Shown here piece after piece: positions 1 through 5,939 of a DNA stretch of 6,173 nt. A program made the translations under genes and the position numbers. This DNA comes from Gammaproteobacteria bacterium (lineage in GTDB: Bacteria; Pseudomonadota; Gammaproteobacteria; Chromatiales; Chromatiaceae), in the NCBI GenBank assembly GCA_006227775.1, contig SBFV01000363.1, positions 1 to 6,173 of the forward strand, read 5' to 3'. How positions within the stretch are numbered: the first letter of the stretch is position 1; every line of letters begins with the position of its first letter. Under the pieces are notes generated by a model. The model was given only the letters and a program-made list of their open reading frames with translations. It ran no database searches and was not told where the DNA came from.

Positions 1-105
1 AATGTCGCGCTTCCCGACCGACACAAGCGTGCTTGGGTGCGAGAAAAAAGGTCGTGCCATTGATCGGGGTCAGCTAAATGGTGACCCCCTCGCGCCCTCG
101 GGTTT
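1..105. other. Non-coding left edge
   Basis: I see no credible coding region between the window edge and the stop codon of amrA. The stretch holds the inverted repeat at 66-88, a run of six A at 44-49 (six T on the minus strand, downstream of amrA) and a small palindromic arm pair at 24-28/31-35. It is most likely the 3' flank of the amrBA transcript. Confidence 0.6.
66..88. repeat. Perfect inverted repeat downstream of amrA, possible terminator or REP-like element
   Basis: The arms GGGGTCA (66-72) and TGACCCC (82-88) are exact reverse complements, separated by a 9-base loop (GCTAAATGG). It lies 17 bases beyond the amrA stop codon. In the minus-strand transcript the hairpin is followed by about 16 mixed bases before a six-U run, so it is not a textbook intrinsic terminator. 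It could instead slow the polymerase, protect the mRNA 3' end, or be one copy of a dispersed REP-like palindrome. Copy number elsewhere in the genome would decide. The repeat is directly visible; its role is inferred. Confidence 0.6.
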
Positions 106-699
106 CTAGACCTCGACCTCCCCCTCGCCAAAGGACTCGGTCCGGTAGCGGCTGACCCGCAGGCGCTCCGACCAATGATCCACCGGCAGGCCCGCCTTGA
201 GCTTGAGGTGGCGCAGGAAGTCACGTCGGTCGGGGAGGGATGACCAGACCGAGGGCAGGAAGGTCCCGCGGGCCAAGCCATCCTCCAGGATCAACCCGTC
301 CAGCCCCGGCTCGATCTGGGCCAGCAGCTCCGCCTCGGAGCCGAAACTCAGGGGCGTCGCCGGCGTCAGTACCGAGATCCCGATCCGCAGCCGCTCCAGC
401 TCCCACCCCGCCACGGGGGGGAAACGGGGGTCGCGGAAGGCGGCGGCGAAGGCATTGTCCGCCACGTCCCGCACCAGCGGCTGCCTGGCTTCCAGGTGCC
501 CGATGCAGCCCCGCAGTTCTCCGCCGACCGTCAGGGTGACGAAGGCCGCCCGCCGGGCCCGCAGGGGTTCAGGGAACTCCTCGGGCGCCACCGGCAGGGG
601 CCGACCTTCCCGCAGGCCCCAGGCGATGGAGCGGCGCGCCACCGCCAGCAGGGTCTGGCGTTGGTCGGGGCTCAACTCAGGCAAAGGCAAAGGCGCCAT
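106..699 (-). CDS. amrA: AmmeMemoRadiSam system protein A (AMMECR1-domain protein)
   Basis: This 197-residue soluble protein consists almost entirely of one AMMECR1 domain. Diagnostic stretches are LRGCIG at residues 62-67, with the invariant-type Cys65, DPRF at 90-93, GISVLTP around 107-113, and FLPSVW...FLRHLKLKAGL at about 147-171. The length fits stand-alone prokaryotic members. The family is named after human AMMECR1; no enzymatic activity is established, although the fold and conserved LRGCIG motif suggest a binding or catalytic role. The gene is downstream of amrB on the same strand and overlaps its last 23 bases in a different frame. Its start lacks a strong Shine-Dalgarno site (only GGTGGTGGG), so translational coupling to amrB is likely. 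There is no signal peptide or membrane segment, so it should be cytoplasmic. Family assignment is firm; function is open. Confidence 0.93.
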   Translation of the reverse strand: MAPLPLPELSPDQRQTLLAVARRSIAWGLREGRPLPVAPEEFPEPLRARRAAFVTLTVGGELRGCIGHLEARQPLVRDVADNAFAAAFRDPRFPPVAGWELERLRIGISVLTPATPLSFGSEAELLAQIEPGLDGLILEDGLARGTFLPSVWSSLPDRRDFLRHLKLKAGLPVDHWSERLRVSRYRTESFGEGEVEV

Positions 700-1558
700 A
701 GCCCACCACCCGGTCCCGGGGGCCGGCGGTGTCCCCCGAATTGCGCAAGTCCAGTACCCGGCATGTCAGGCCATGGTGACGCGCCGCCCGCAGCAGTCCC
801 TTCACCGGCACCCTGCCGCAGGCATCTTCTTCGCCGATGGCCGCCGGGTTCAGCGCCGCGATGGCCTGGCTGGTGGCCCCGTCCAGGCGCCTGGCGGTTC
901 CGTAGTCCAGGTAATGGCTGAGATCCGAGCTGACCACGATCAGGGTCTCGTCCCCGCCCCACAGGCGCTCCAGGACCTCCGCCACCCCCACCGTCGTGGC
1001 CTCGCCTACCAGGAAGGGCACCAGGCGGAAGTCAGCGAGCAGCACCTGCAGAAAAGGTAACTGGACCTCCAGACAATGCTCCCCCTGGAAGGGCGCCTCG
1101 AAGGCCCGCGCCTGGGGCAGATCGGCAATAGCCGCGTAAGCCTCCAGGTCCACCGGTACCCGGCCCAAGGGCGTCACGAAGGCCTCCGCCTGACTATAGG
1201 CCAGGCCGTAAAACGGCAACCGATGCGAGGGACCCAGCAGCACCACCCGCTGGATGGCCTCGCTCCCGGCCGCCAGTTGGGCATAGGCACTCCCCGCCAC
1301 CGGTCCCGAGTAGATGTAACCCGCATGGGGAGCGATCAGGGCCTTGGGCCAGCAGGCCGGCCCTGGCCTGGCCTTGACGTCAGCCCCCCGCGGTCCCTCC
1401 GTCCCGGCCCCGCTCCGCCTCCCCTCGTCAGGTTCGGGGCCCGGCAGGGGGCCGGTCGCCGGGGCCGAACGTACATAGGCGCGGACTTCCGCCGCCAAAG
1501 TCCGCGGGTCCGCCGGATAAAAGGTTCCGGCCACATTGGGATAGCGTAATCCGCCCAT
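677..1558 (-). CDS. amrB: AmmeMemoRadiSam system protein B (MEMO-family protein)
   Basis: This 293-residue protein belongs to the MEMO family, related to the LigB/extradiol-dioxygenase fold. Visible motifs in order are RYPNVAGTFYPADP at residues 5-18, IAPHAGYIYSGPVAG at 75-89, LLGPSH at 107-112, GEHCLEVQLPFLQ at 159-171, SSDLSHY at 210-216 and EDACGRVPV at 244-252. By comparison with human MEMO1, His78, His112 and Cys247 match the metal-binding triad (His49, His81, Cys244), and all are retained. That human protein binds metal and is implicated in redox and signalling; the prokaryotic role is unknown. Residues about 36-69 form a Pro/Gly/Arg-rich insert where the family usually has a short linker. 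The ATG is supported by GGGAGG at 1566-1571, seven bases upstream. It is the first gene of the amrBA unit and diverges from amrS. No export signal is seen. Confidence 0.94.
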   Translation of the reverse strand: MGGLRYPNVAGTFYPADPRTLAAEVRAYVRSAPATGPLPGPEPDEGRRSGAGTEGPRGADVKARPGPACWPKALIAPHAGYIYSGPVAGSAYAQLAAGSEAIQRVVLLGPSHRLPFYGLAYSQAEAFVTPLGRVPVDLEAYAAIADLPQARAFEAPFQGEHCLEVQLPFLQVLLADFRLVPFLVGEATTVGVAEVLERLWGGDETLIVVSSDLSHYLDYGTARRLDGATSQAIAALNPAAIGEEDACGRVPVKGLLRAARHHGLTCRVLDLRNSGDTAGPRDRVVGYGAFAFA

Positions 1559-1565
1559 TGCAGTG

Positions 1566-1571
1566 CCTCCC
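1566..1571 (-). promoter_or_regulatory. Ribosome binding site of amrB
   Basis: On the minus strand this reads GGGAGG, with a 7-base spacer to the ATG at 1558. It is a near-ideal Shine-Dalgarno sequence and fixes the amrB start. Confidence 0.8.
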
Positions 1572-1671
1572 GCGCGTTCGCCGCGCTCCGTCTATGCTTA
1601 GTGTAGGTCCAAAATTCCGCCCGTGCCGATCGACCGGCTGATTGCCGTGCCGTCGGCGCCACCCCGCCCTT

Positions 1672-1677
1672 GGAGGT
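1672..1677 (+). promoter_or_regulatory. Ribosome binding site deciding the amrS start
   Basis: GGAGGT sits 7 bases before the ATG at 1685. It lies inside the five-codon extension that a TTG start at 1670 would add, so the ATG is the better start and the TTG is unlikely to be used. Confidence 0.8.
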
Positions 1678-1684
1678 CGTCAAC

Positions 1685-2767
1685 ATGACCCAATCACTCG
1701 GCTACCACCCCACCCGTTACTGGCACCGGCTGGAAGACGGCCGGGTCCAGTGCGACCTGTGCCCGCGCAACTGCCACATCAAGGAAGGTCAGGCCGGGCT
1801 CTGCTTCATCCGCGCCTGCCACGGGGGCGAGGTCGTCCTCACCAGCTACGGTCGCTCCAGTGGCTTCTGCGTCGACCCCATCGAAAAGAAGCCCCTCAAC
1901 CATTTTCTGCCCGGTACCCCCGTGCTCTCCTTCGGTACCGCCGGCTGTAACCTCGCCTGCAAATTCTGTCAGAATTGGGATATGACCAAATCCCGCGAGG
2001 TGGACACCCTGGCGGTCGAGGCCTCGCCGGAGGCCATCGCCCGCCGCGCCGCCGAACTGGGCTGCCGCAGCGTCGCCTATACCTACAACGACCCGGTCAT
2101 TTTCATGGAGTACGCCATCGACACCGCCCAGGCCTGCCGCGCCCGCGGCATTCGCAACGTCGCCGTCACCGCCGGCTATATCAATCCCGGCGCGCGGGAA
2201 GAATTCTTCGCCGCCATGGATGCCGCCAACGTGGACCTCAAGGCCTTCAGCGACGATTTCTACCACCGGCTCTGCGGCGGTCATCTCCAGCCCGTGCTGG
2301 ACACCCTGGAGTATCTGCACCGGGAGACGAAGGTGTGGTTGGAGCTCACCACCCTGCTCATCCCCGACCACAACGACTCCGACGCCGAGATCGACGCCAT
2401 GACCCAATGGGTGGTCGGCCACTTGGGCCCGGACGTGCCCATGCACTTCACCGCCTTCCATCCCGACTGGAAGATGCTCGATGTGCCGCCGACCTCCGCC
2501 GCCACCCTGGCCCGGGCCCGCGCCATCGCCAAGCGCAACGGCGTCCATCATGCCTATACCGGCAATATCCATGACCGCCGGGGGGAGAGTACCTGGTGCC
2601 ATCGCTGCGGTGCCCTCCTCATCGAACGCGACTGGTACGAACTGGGGGCTTGGGGCCTGGACCGTCATGGTCGCTGCGCCGCCTGCGGCACTCCTTGCGC
2701 CGGGGTCTTCGAGGCCCACGCCGGGGACTGGGGCAGTCGCCGCCTGCCGGTGACCATGGCGTCATGA
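1685..2767 (+). CDS. amrS: AmmeMemoRadiSam system radical SAM enzyme
   Basis: This is a 360-residue radical SAM enzyme, distantly similar to pyruvate-formate-lyase-activating enzymes. The cluster-binding motif is CNLACKFC at residues 88-95 (Cys88, Cys92, Cys95), followed by QNWDMTK. These would hold a 4Fe-4S cluster that cleaves S-adenosylmethionine to a 5'-deoxyadenosyl radical. Other family stretches are YTYNDPVIFMEY (132-143), VDLKAFSDDFY (183-193), LTTLLIPDHND (221-231) and TAFHPDWKM (256-264). Extra cysteines flank the barrel: Cys23, Cys26, Cys30 and Cys40 at the N-terminus, and CxxC pairs 305/308 and 331/334 at the C-terminus, likely binding metal. The substrate is unknown; amrA and amrB products are the obvious partners or targets, but that is inference. 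The ATG at 1685 is preferred to the TTG at 1670 because GGAGGT lies correctly before it. Its stop overlaps the next start (ATGA). Expected to be cytoplasmic and oxygen-sensitive. Confidence 0.95.
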   Translation: MTQSLGYHPTRYWHRLEDGRVQCDLCPRNCHIKEGQAGLCFIRACHGGEVVLTSYGRSSGFCVDPIEKKPLNHFLPGTPVLSFGTAGCNLACKFCQNWDMTKSREVDTLAVEASPEAIARRAAELGCRSVAYTYNDPVIFMEYAIDTAQACRARGIRNVAVTAGYINPGAREEFFAAMDAANVDLKAFSDDFYHRLCGGHLQPVLDTLEYLHRETKVWLELTTLLIPDHNDSDAEIDAMTQWVVGHLGPDVPMHFTAFHPDWKMLDVPPTSAATLARARAIAKRNGVHHAYTGNIHDRRGESTWCHRCGALLIERDWYELGAWGLDRHGRCAACGTPCAGVFEAHAGDWGSRRLPVTMAS

Positions 2768-3621
2768 CCCCTCTCGCCTTCGGGTTGCGCGTCCTGCGCG
2801 CCTTCCGGCGCAACCAGGGGATGCTGCTCTCCGGGGCGGTCGCCTATTACATGCTGCTGTCCATCATCCCCCTCATGCTCCTGTTGCTGGTGGGGCTGTC
2901 CAACCTCATCCCGGAGGAGCGGCTGTTGGAGGCGGTGCGGGAAGAGCTCAACCTCTTCATGCCCGGCATGGCGGACACGGTCGCCGTTCAACTGGGTCAA
3001 TTTCAGCAGAACCGGCACCTCATTGGCGGGCTCGGCATCGTCGTCCTGCTCTTCTTTTCCACCATGGCATTCTCCCTGCTGGAGAATGCCATGTCGGTCA
3101 TCTTCTTCCATCGGGTCGCGGTTCACCGCCGCCGCTTTCTCGTCTCCGCCCTCATTCCCTTTCTGTTCATCGCCCTGATCGGCGTGGGCCTGCTCTTCAT
3201 CACCTTCGCCGGGGGTGCCCTCGATACCCTGTCCCAGACCCAACTGGAATTCTTCGGCCACCACTGGGGCCTGGAGGGTCTTTCCGTACCCCTGCTCTAC
3301 CTCGCCGGCCTGGGCGGGGAAATCCTGCTCTTCACCTCCCTCTACCTGGTCATGCCCCACGGCGCCATCGCCACCCGCTACGCCCTGGTCGGCGGCCTGG
3401 TCGCCGCCATCCTTTGGGAGATCAGCCGCCATCTCCTGGTCTGGTACTTCAAGACCCTCTCCCTGGTCAATCTCATCTACGGCAGCTTCGCCGGCGCCGT
3501 CGTCATCCTGCTGACCTTCGAGGTCGCCGCCCTCATCCTCCTCCTTGGCGCCCAGGTTATCGCCGAATTTGAACAGCGCCACCTGCCGGAAGAGGAGGGG
3601 AACTCCGGCTTCAACACCTGA
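2764..3621 (+). CDS. YihY/BrkB-family (UPF0761) inner-membrane protein
   Basis: This 285-residue polytopic membrane protein has about six hydrophobic segments, at roughly residues 21-48, 86-112, 124-151, 173-197, 203-224 and 236-266. Family hallmarks are GAVAYYMLLSIIPL (24-37), WEISRHLLVWYF (218-229), IYGSFAG (238-244) and LLLGAQVIAEFE (259-270) near the end. The family was once thought to include ribonuclease BN and is related to the Bordetella BrkB factor; its function, possibly transport or envelope-related, is not established. The frame stays open upstream to 2596, but the ATG at 2764 overlaps the amrS stop in an ATGA arrangement and precedes the conserved N-terminus, so it is the chosen start. 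Translational coupling to amrS is likely. The acidic C-terminal tail is short. A perfect 13-bp inverted repeat lies within codons 100-110. Confidence 0.9.
   Translation: MTPLAFGLRVLRAFRRNQGMLLSGAVAYYMLLSIIPLMLLLLVGLSNLIPEERLLEAVREELNLFMPGMADTVAVQLGQFQQNRHLIGGLGIVVLLFFSTMAFSLLENAMSVIFFHRVAVHRRRFLVSALIPFLFIALIGVGLLFITFAGGALDTLSQTQLEFFGHHWGLEGLSVPLLYLAGLGGEILLFTSLYLVMPHGAIATRYALVGGLVAAILWEISRHLLVWYFKTLSLVNLIYGSFAGAVVILLTFEVAALILLLGAQVIAEFEQRHLPEEEGNSGFNT
3063..3093. repeat. Perfect 13-bp inverted repeat with 5-base loop inside the yihY-like gene
   Basis: CATGGCATTCTCC (3063-3075) and GGAGAATGCCATG (3081-3093) are exact reverse complements, with loop CTGCT. The DNA encodes the MAFSLLENAM region (residues 101-110) of the membrane protein. 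No T-run follows on either strand, so it is not a terminator. A stem this long with a short loop is not expected by chance in a few kilobases, so it may form a stable mRNA hairpin or be a palindromic protein site; role unknown. Confidence 0.85.
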
Positions 3622-3634
3622 ACCCTAGCTGCAC

Positions 3635-3664
3635 CGCGGCTCCCCCAAGGCCAGGCCAGCCGCG
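3635..3664. repeat. Weak GC-rich inverted repeat after the yihY-like gene
   Basis: CGCGGCT (3635-3641) can pair with AGCCGCG (3658-3664) across a 16-base loop. It lies 13 bases after the stop codon, where a transcript end would be expected, but no T-run follows. In such GC-rich sequence a 7-bp match may be chance. Confidence 0.3.
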
Positions 3665-3749
3665 CCCACTTCCGCTTGAGACATCCTATCCCGCCCCTCC
3701 GCCAAGTCGATTTCGACTGCCTTCCTGACCGCCGCCGCCGCGGCCTCGC

Positions 3750-3777
3750 TTGCAACCGATGCCAGGGTCTGGATAAT
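3750..3777 (+). promoter_or_regulatory. Sigma70-type promoter of rdgC
   Basis: TTGCAA at 3750-3755 (4 of 6 to the -35 consensus) and GATAAT at 3772-3777 (5 of 6 to the -10 consensus) are separated by 16 bases. Transcription would start near 3784, giving a short leader of about 22 bases that contains the ribosome binding site. It suggests that rdgC has its own promoter and need not depend on the amrS-yihY transcript. The remainder of 3622-3805 shows no credible gene. Confidence 0.6.
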
Positions 3778-3792
3778 CCGCCCCCTTTTCCC

Positions 3793-3797
3793 GGGAG
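3793..3797 (+). promoter_or_regulatory. Ribosome binding site selecting the GTG start of rdgC
   Basis: GGGAG followed by an 8-base spacer precedes the GTG at 3806. No ATG in the frame lies close by, and the conserved FKN stretch follows the GTG directly, so GTG is the start. Confidence 0.7.
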
Positions 3798-3805
3798 TAA
3801 ACGCC

Positions 3806-4744
3806 GTGTTCAAGAATGTCCGCCTCTTCAAGCTGGATGACCCGGCCGCGGTGGAGCTGGATCAGCTCGAGCGGCAACTGGGGGGTCGGCGATTCCGCCC
3901 CTGCGGTCCCCTGGAGACGGCGACCATGGGTTGGGTCCCGCCCCTGGGGGAGGACGGCGGCGCCCTGTCCCATGAGGGCGGGGAGTGCGTCCTGGTGTGC
4001 GCCCGTCGTCAGGAACGGATATTGCCCGCCGCCGTGGTGGCCGAGACCCTGGACGAGAAGATCGCCGCGATCGAGGACCGGGAGGCGCGGACGGTGGGGC
4101 GCAAGGAGCGCCGCCAGTTGAAGGACGAGGTGCTGCTGGACTTGCTGCCGCGCGCCTTCACCCGCTCGCGCCGCGCCTGCGCCTACCTGGATCGCCAGAC
4201 CGGCTGGCTGCTGGTGGATGCCGCCAGCGCCAGCGCGGCCGAAGACCTCGTCGATCTACTGCGCGCAACCCTGGGCTCCCTGCCGGTGCATCCACCGCGC
4301 CCGCCCCAGCCCCCCGAGGTGCTGTTGACCCGCTGGGTCACGACGGGTGAACTGCCCCCTGGCCTGACCCTGGGCGATGAGTGCGAACTCCGCGATGCCC
4401 GCGATGACAAGGTGGTGGCCCGTTGCCGGGGGCACGACCTGGCCGGCGAGGAGGTCGCCACCCACCTGCGGGCCGGCAAGCAGGTCACCCAACTGGCCCT
4501 GGACTGGCGGGAGAGCCTGGCCTTCGTGTTGCAGGAGGACCTGTCGCTCAAGCGCCTGCGCTTCGCCGACGAACTGCTGGAGGAAGGGATGGATGCGGGC
4601 CTGGAAGACGAGGCCGCCCGGCTGGATGCCGAGTTCATCCTGATGACCGGGGAGCTGCGCGCCCTGCTGGCCTGCCTGGAAGAGGCATTCCTCCCGGCGG
4701 AGGCGGCCGCGGCTCCGGCGGCGGCGTCCGACCCGCCGTTTTAG
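3806..4744 (+). CDS. rdgC: Recombination-associated protein RdgC
   Basis: The 312-residue product matches RdgC over its full length (the E. coli protein has 303). Recalled family stretches are FKNVRLFKL at the N-terminus, CGPLETATMGWVPPLG (33-48), RQERILPAAVV (68-78), LKDEVLLDLLPRAFTR (105-120), LLRATLGSLPV (151-161), ALDWRESLAFVLQEDLSLKR (231-250) and DAEFILMTGEL (274-284). RdgC is a cytoplasmic DNA-binding protein that forms a ring-shaped dimer around duplex DNA, without sequence specificity. It restrains RecA-mediated strand exchange, and in Neisseria it contributes to pilin variation. The start is GTG, supported by GGGAG and the family N-terminus. The last 15 or so residues are an Ala/Pro-rich tail longer than in E. 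coli and probably unstructured. It is transcribed alone from the promoter at 3750-3777 and converges on the epimerase gene. Confidence 0.96.
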   Translation: MFKNVRLFKLDDPAAVELDQLERQLGGRRFRPCGPLETATMGWVPPLGEDGGALSHEGGECVLVCARRQERILPAAVVAETLDEKIAAIEDREARTVGRKERRQLKDEVLLDLLPRAFTRSRRACAYLDRQTGWLLVDAASASAAEDLVDLLRATLGSLPVHPPRPPQPPEVLLTRWVTTGELPPGLTLGDECELRDARDDKVVARCRGHDLAGEEVATHLRAGKQVTQLALDWRESLAFVLQEDLSLKRLRFADELLEEGMDAGLEDEAARLDAEFILMTGELRALLACLEEAFLPAEAAAAPAAASDPPF

Positions 4745-4765
4745 CCGCCGCTTGGGTGGAGGGCC

Positions 4766-4791
4766 GGGCGCCGCCGCTGCCCGCCGCGCCC
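4766..4791. terminator. Possible GC-rich hairpin between convergent rdgC and epimerase genes
   Basis: GGGCGC (4766-4771) and GCGCCC (4786-4791) are perfect complements around a 14-base GC-rich loop, in the 67-base gap between the two stop codons. It is placed where a bidirectional terminator would sit, but no T-run follows on either strand, and GC-rich sequence makes such matches common. Confidence 0.25.
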
Positions 4792-4811
4792 TGACTCAAG
4801 TACCCGTCCCG

Positions 4812-5819
4812 TCAGACGCCGTAATAGCCCCGATACCAGTCGACGAAGCGCGCCACCCCCGTCTCCACCGGGGTATCCGGCTTGTAACCGGTGTCCCGCA
4901 CCAGGTCGGTGACGTCGGCGTAGGTGTCCGGCACGTCACCGGGCTGGAGCGGCAGCAGGGTCTTCTCCGCCTTGCGGCCCAGGCATTCCTCCAGCACCTC
5001 GATGTAGCGCAACAGCTCCACCGGGTGCTGGTTACCGATGTTGTAGACCCGGTAGGGCGCGGCGCTGGTGGCCGGGTCCGGGGTGGCGCCATCCCAGTCC
5101 GGGTTGGCGGCGGCGGGGCGGTCGAGGACGCGGATCACCCCCTCGACGATATCGTCCACATAGGTGAAGTCCCGGCGGTGCCGGCCATAGTTGAACACCT
5201 CGATGGGCTCACCGGCGAGGATGGCCTGGGTGAACTTGAACAGGGCCATGTCCGGCCGGCCCCAGGGCCCGTAGACGGTGAAGAAGCGCAGGCCGGTGGT
5301 CGGCAGCCGGTAGAGGTGACTGTAGGTGTGGGCCATGAGCTCGTTGGCCTTCTTGCTGGCGGCGTAGAGGCTCAGCGGGTGGTCGACGTTGTGGTGCACC
5401 GAGAAGGGCATGACCGTGTTGGCGCCATAGACGGAACTGCTGGAGGCGAAGACCAGATGCTCGACGCCATGGTGCCGGCAGCCCTCCAGGATATGGGCGA
5501 AGCCGGTGAGGTTGGTGTCCACGTAGGACATGGGGTTCTCGATGGAGTAGCGCACCCCGGCCTGGGCCGCCAGGTTGACCACCCGCTGGGGCCGGTGCGC
5601 CCGGAAGGCGGTGGCGACGGCCTCACGATCCTGGATGTCCAGACGCAGGTCGGTGAAACCCGCATGCGCCCGGGTGCGGCCCAGGCGGGCCTGCTTCAGA
5701 CCGACGTCGTAGTAATCGTTGAGGTTGTCGACGCCGATGACCTCATCCCCCCGTTCGAGCAGGCGCAGCGAGAGGGCGGAACCGATGAATCCGGCGCTGC
5801 CGGTGACGAGAACTTTCAT
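4812..5819 (-). CDS. NAD-dependent nucleotide-sugar epimerase, probably UDP-glucuronate 4-epimerase
   Basis: The 335-residue protein is an extended short-chain dehydrogenase/reductase. The Rossmann motif GSAGFIG is at residues 7-13 (Gly7, Gly10, Gly13), with Asp31 at the expected NAD-ribose position. Catalytic residues are Ser/Thr in FASSSSVYG (124-132) and the YAASK motif (Tyr152, Lys156). The stretches DNLNDYYDVGLK (31-42), AAQAGVRYSIENP (84-96) and RFFTVYGPWGRPDMALFKF (178-196) are characteristic of CapI/LpsL/GAE-type enzymes that interconvert UDP-glucuronate and UDP-galacturonate, rather than GalE. The product feeds capsule, exopolysaccharide or lipopolysaccharide. The ATG is preceded by GAGG (5826-5829, minus strand) at 6 bases. 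No other sugar gene lies in the window, so the pathway cannot be named. Subfamily specificity is inferred from motifs; dTDP-glucose dehydratase or UDP-glucose epimerase activity is less likely. Confidence 0.88.
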   Translation of the reverse strand: MKVLVTGSAGFIGSALSLRLLERGDEVIGVDNLNDYYDVGLKQARLGRTRAHAGFTDLRLDIQDREAVATAFRAHRPQRVVNLAAQAGVRYSIENPMSYVDTNLTGFAHILEGCRHHGVEHLVFASSSSVYGANTVMPFSVHHNVDHPLSLYAASKKANELMAHTYSHLYRLPTTGLRFFTVYGPWGRPDMALFKFTQAILAGEPIEVFNYGRHRRDFTYVDDIVEGVIRVLDRPAAANPDWDGATPDPATSAAPYRVYNIGNQHPVELLRYIEVLEECLGRKAEKTLLPLQPGDVPDTYADVTDLVRDTGYKPDTPVETGVARFVDWYRGYYGV

Positions 5820-5875
5820 GGCGGGCCTCGAGTGGAATCCAGTCGCCGGATCGCGGCCTGGGGAAATGAACGCTA

Positions 5876-5881
5876 ATGATA
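5876..5881 (-). promoter_or_regulatory. Candidate -10 box for the epimerase gene
   Basis: The minus strand reads TATCAT, 5 of 6 to the -10 consensus, in the most AT-rich part of the 120-base divergent gap. Transcription would begin about 50 bases before the ATG. No good -35 box was found, so it might depend on an activator or be coincidental. Confidence 0.3.
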
Positions 5882-5927
5882 CATCCAGCCAGTGGCGTCA
5901 TCGCGTGCCCCGCGCCGCGGACCGGGC

Positions 5928-5933
5928 TAGAAT
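5928..5933 (+). promoter_or_regulatory. Candidate -10 box immediately before the gene at 5940
   Basis: TAGAAT (5 of 6 to consensus) ends six bases before the ATG at 5940, which would place the transcription start on or next to the start codon. The paired -35 is weak (GTGCCC at 5905-5910, 3 of 6, 17-base spacer). No Shine-Dalgarno sequence separates the box and the ATG, consistent with a leaderless message. Confidence 0.45.
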
Positions 5934-5939
5934 GCCGGC

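Larger units (their letters stand above)
1559..1684. promoter_or_regulatory. Divergent control region between amrBA and amrS-yihY
   Basis: These 126 bases must carry the start signals for both transcripts unless either is read through. The only AT-richer island is about 1591-1617, including TATGCT at 1593-1598 (4 of 6 to the -10 consensus, plus strand) and AAAATT at 1611-1616. No convincing -35 box could be paired on either strand. An 8-base direct repeat CCGTGCCG occurs at 1621-1628 and 1645-1652 (24-base period), which could be chance in such GC-rich DNA. The regulatory role is inferred from gene layout. Confidence 0.45.

Noticed and set aside
197..1060. Open frame of 287 codons on the plus strand, opposite amrA and amrB
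   Set aside because: Arg/Ser/Pro-rich shadow of two genes with firm family assignment.
1694..2719. Open frame of 341 codons on the minus strand, opposite amrS
   Set aside because: It mirrors the codons of the radical SAM gene, is Gly/Val/Ala-rich, lacks family motifs and has no independent start signals.
2596..2763. N-terminal extension of the yihY-like gene by 56 codons
   Set aside because: The extra part overlaps the conserved C-terminal CxxC region of amrS, is Arg/Pro-rich, and precedes the family N-terminus; the ATGA start at 2764 is better.
2665..3582. Open frame of 305 codons on the minus strand, opposite the yihY-like gene
   Set aside because: The translation is rich in Gln, Glu, Asp and Gly, which is the antisense image of a hydrophobic membrane protein.
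3625..3973. Short minus-strand frames across the yihY-rdgC gap
   Set aside because: They run into the rdgC promoter and coding region, have low-complexity Ala/Arg content and lack ribosome sites.
4752..5876. Long open frame of 374 codons on the plus strand, opposite the epimerase gene
   Set aside because: It lies antisense to a gene with clear Rossmann and YxxxK motifs. Its translation is Gly/Val/His-rich with no recognisable domain, as expected of a GC-rich shadow frame.
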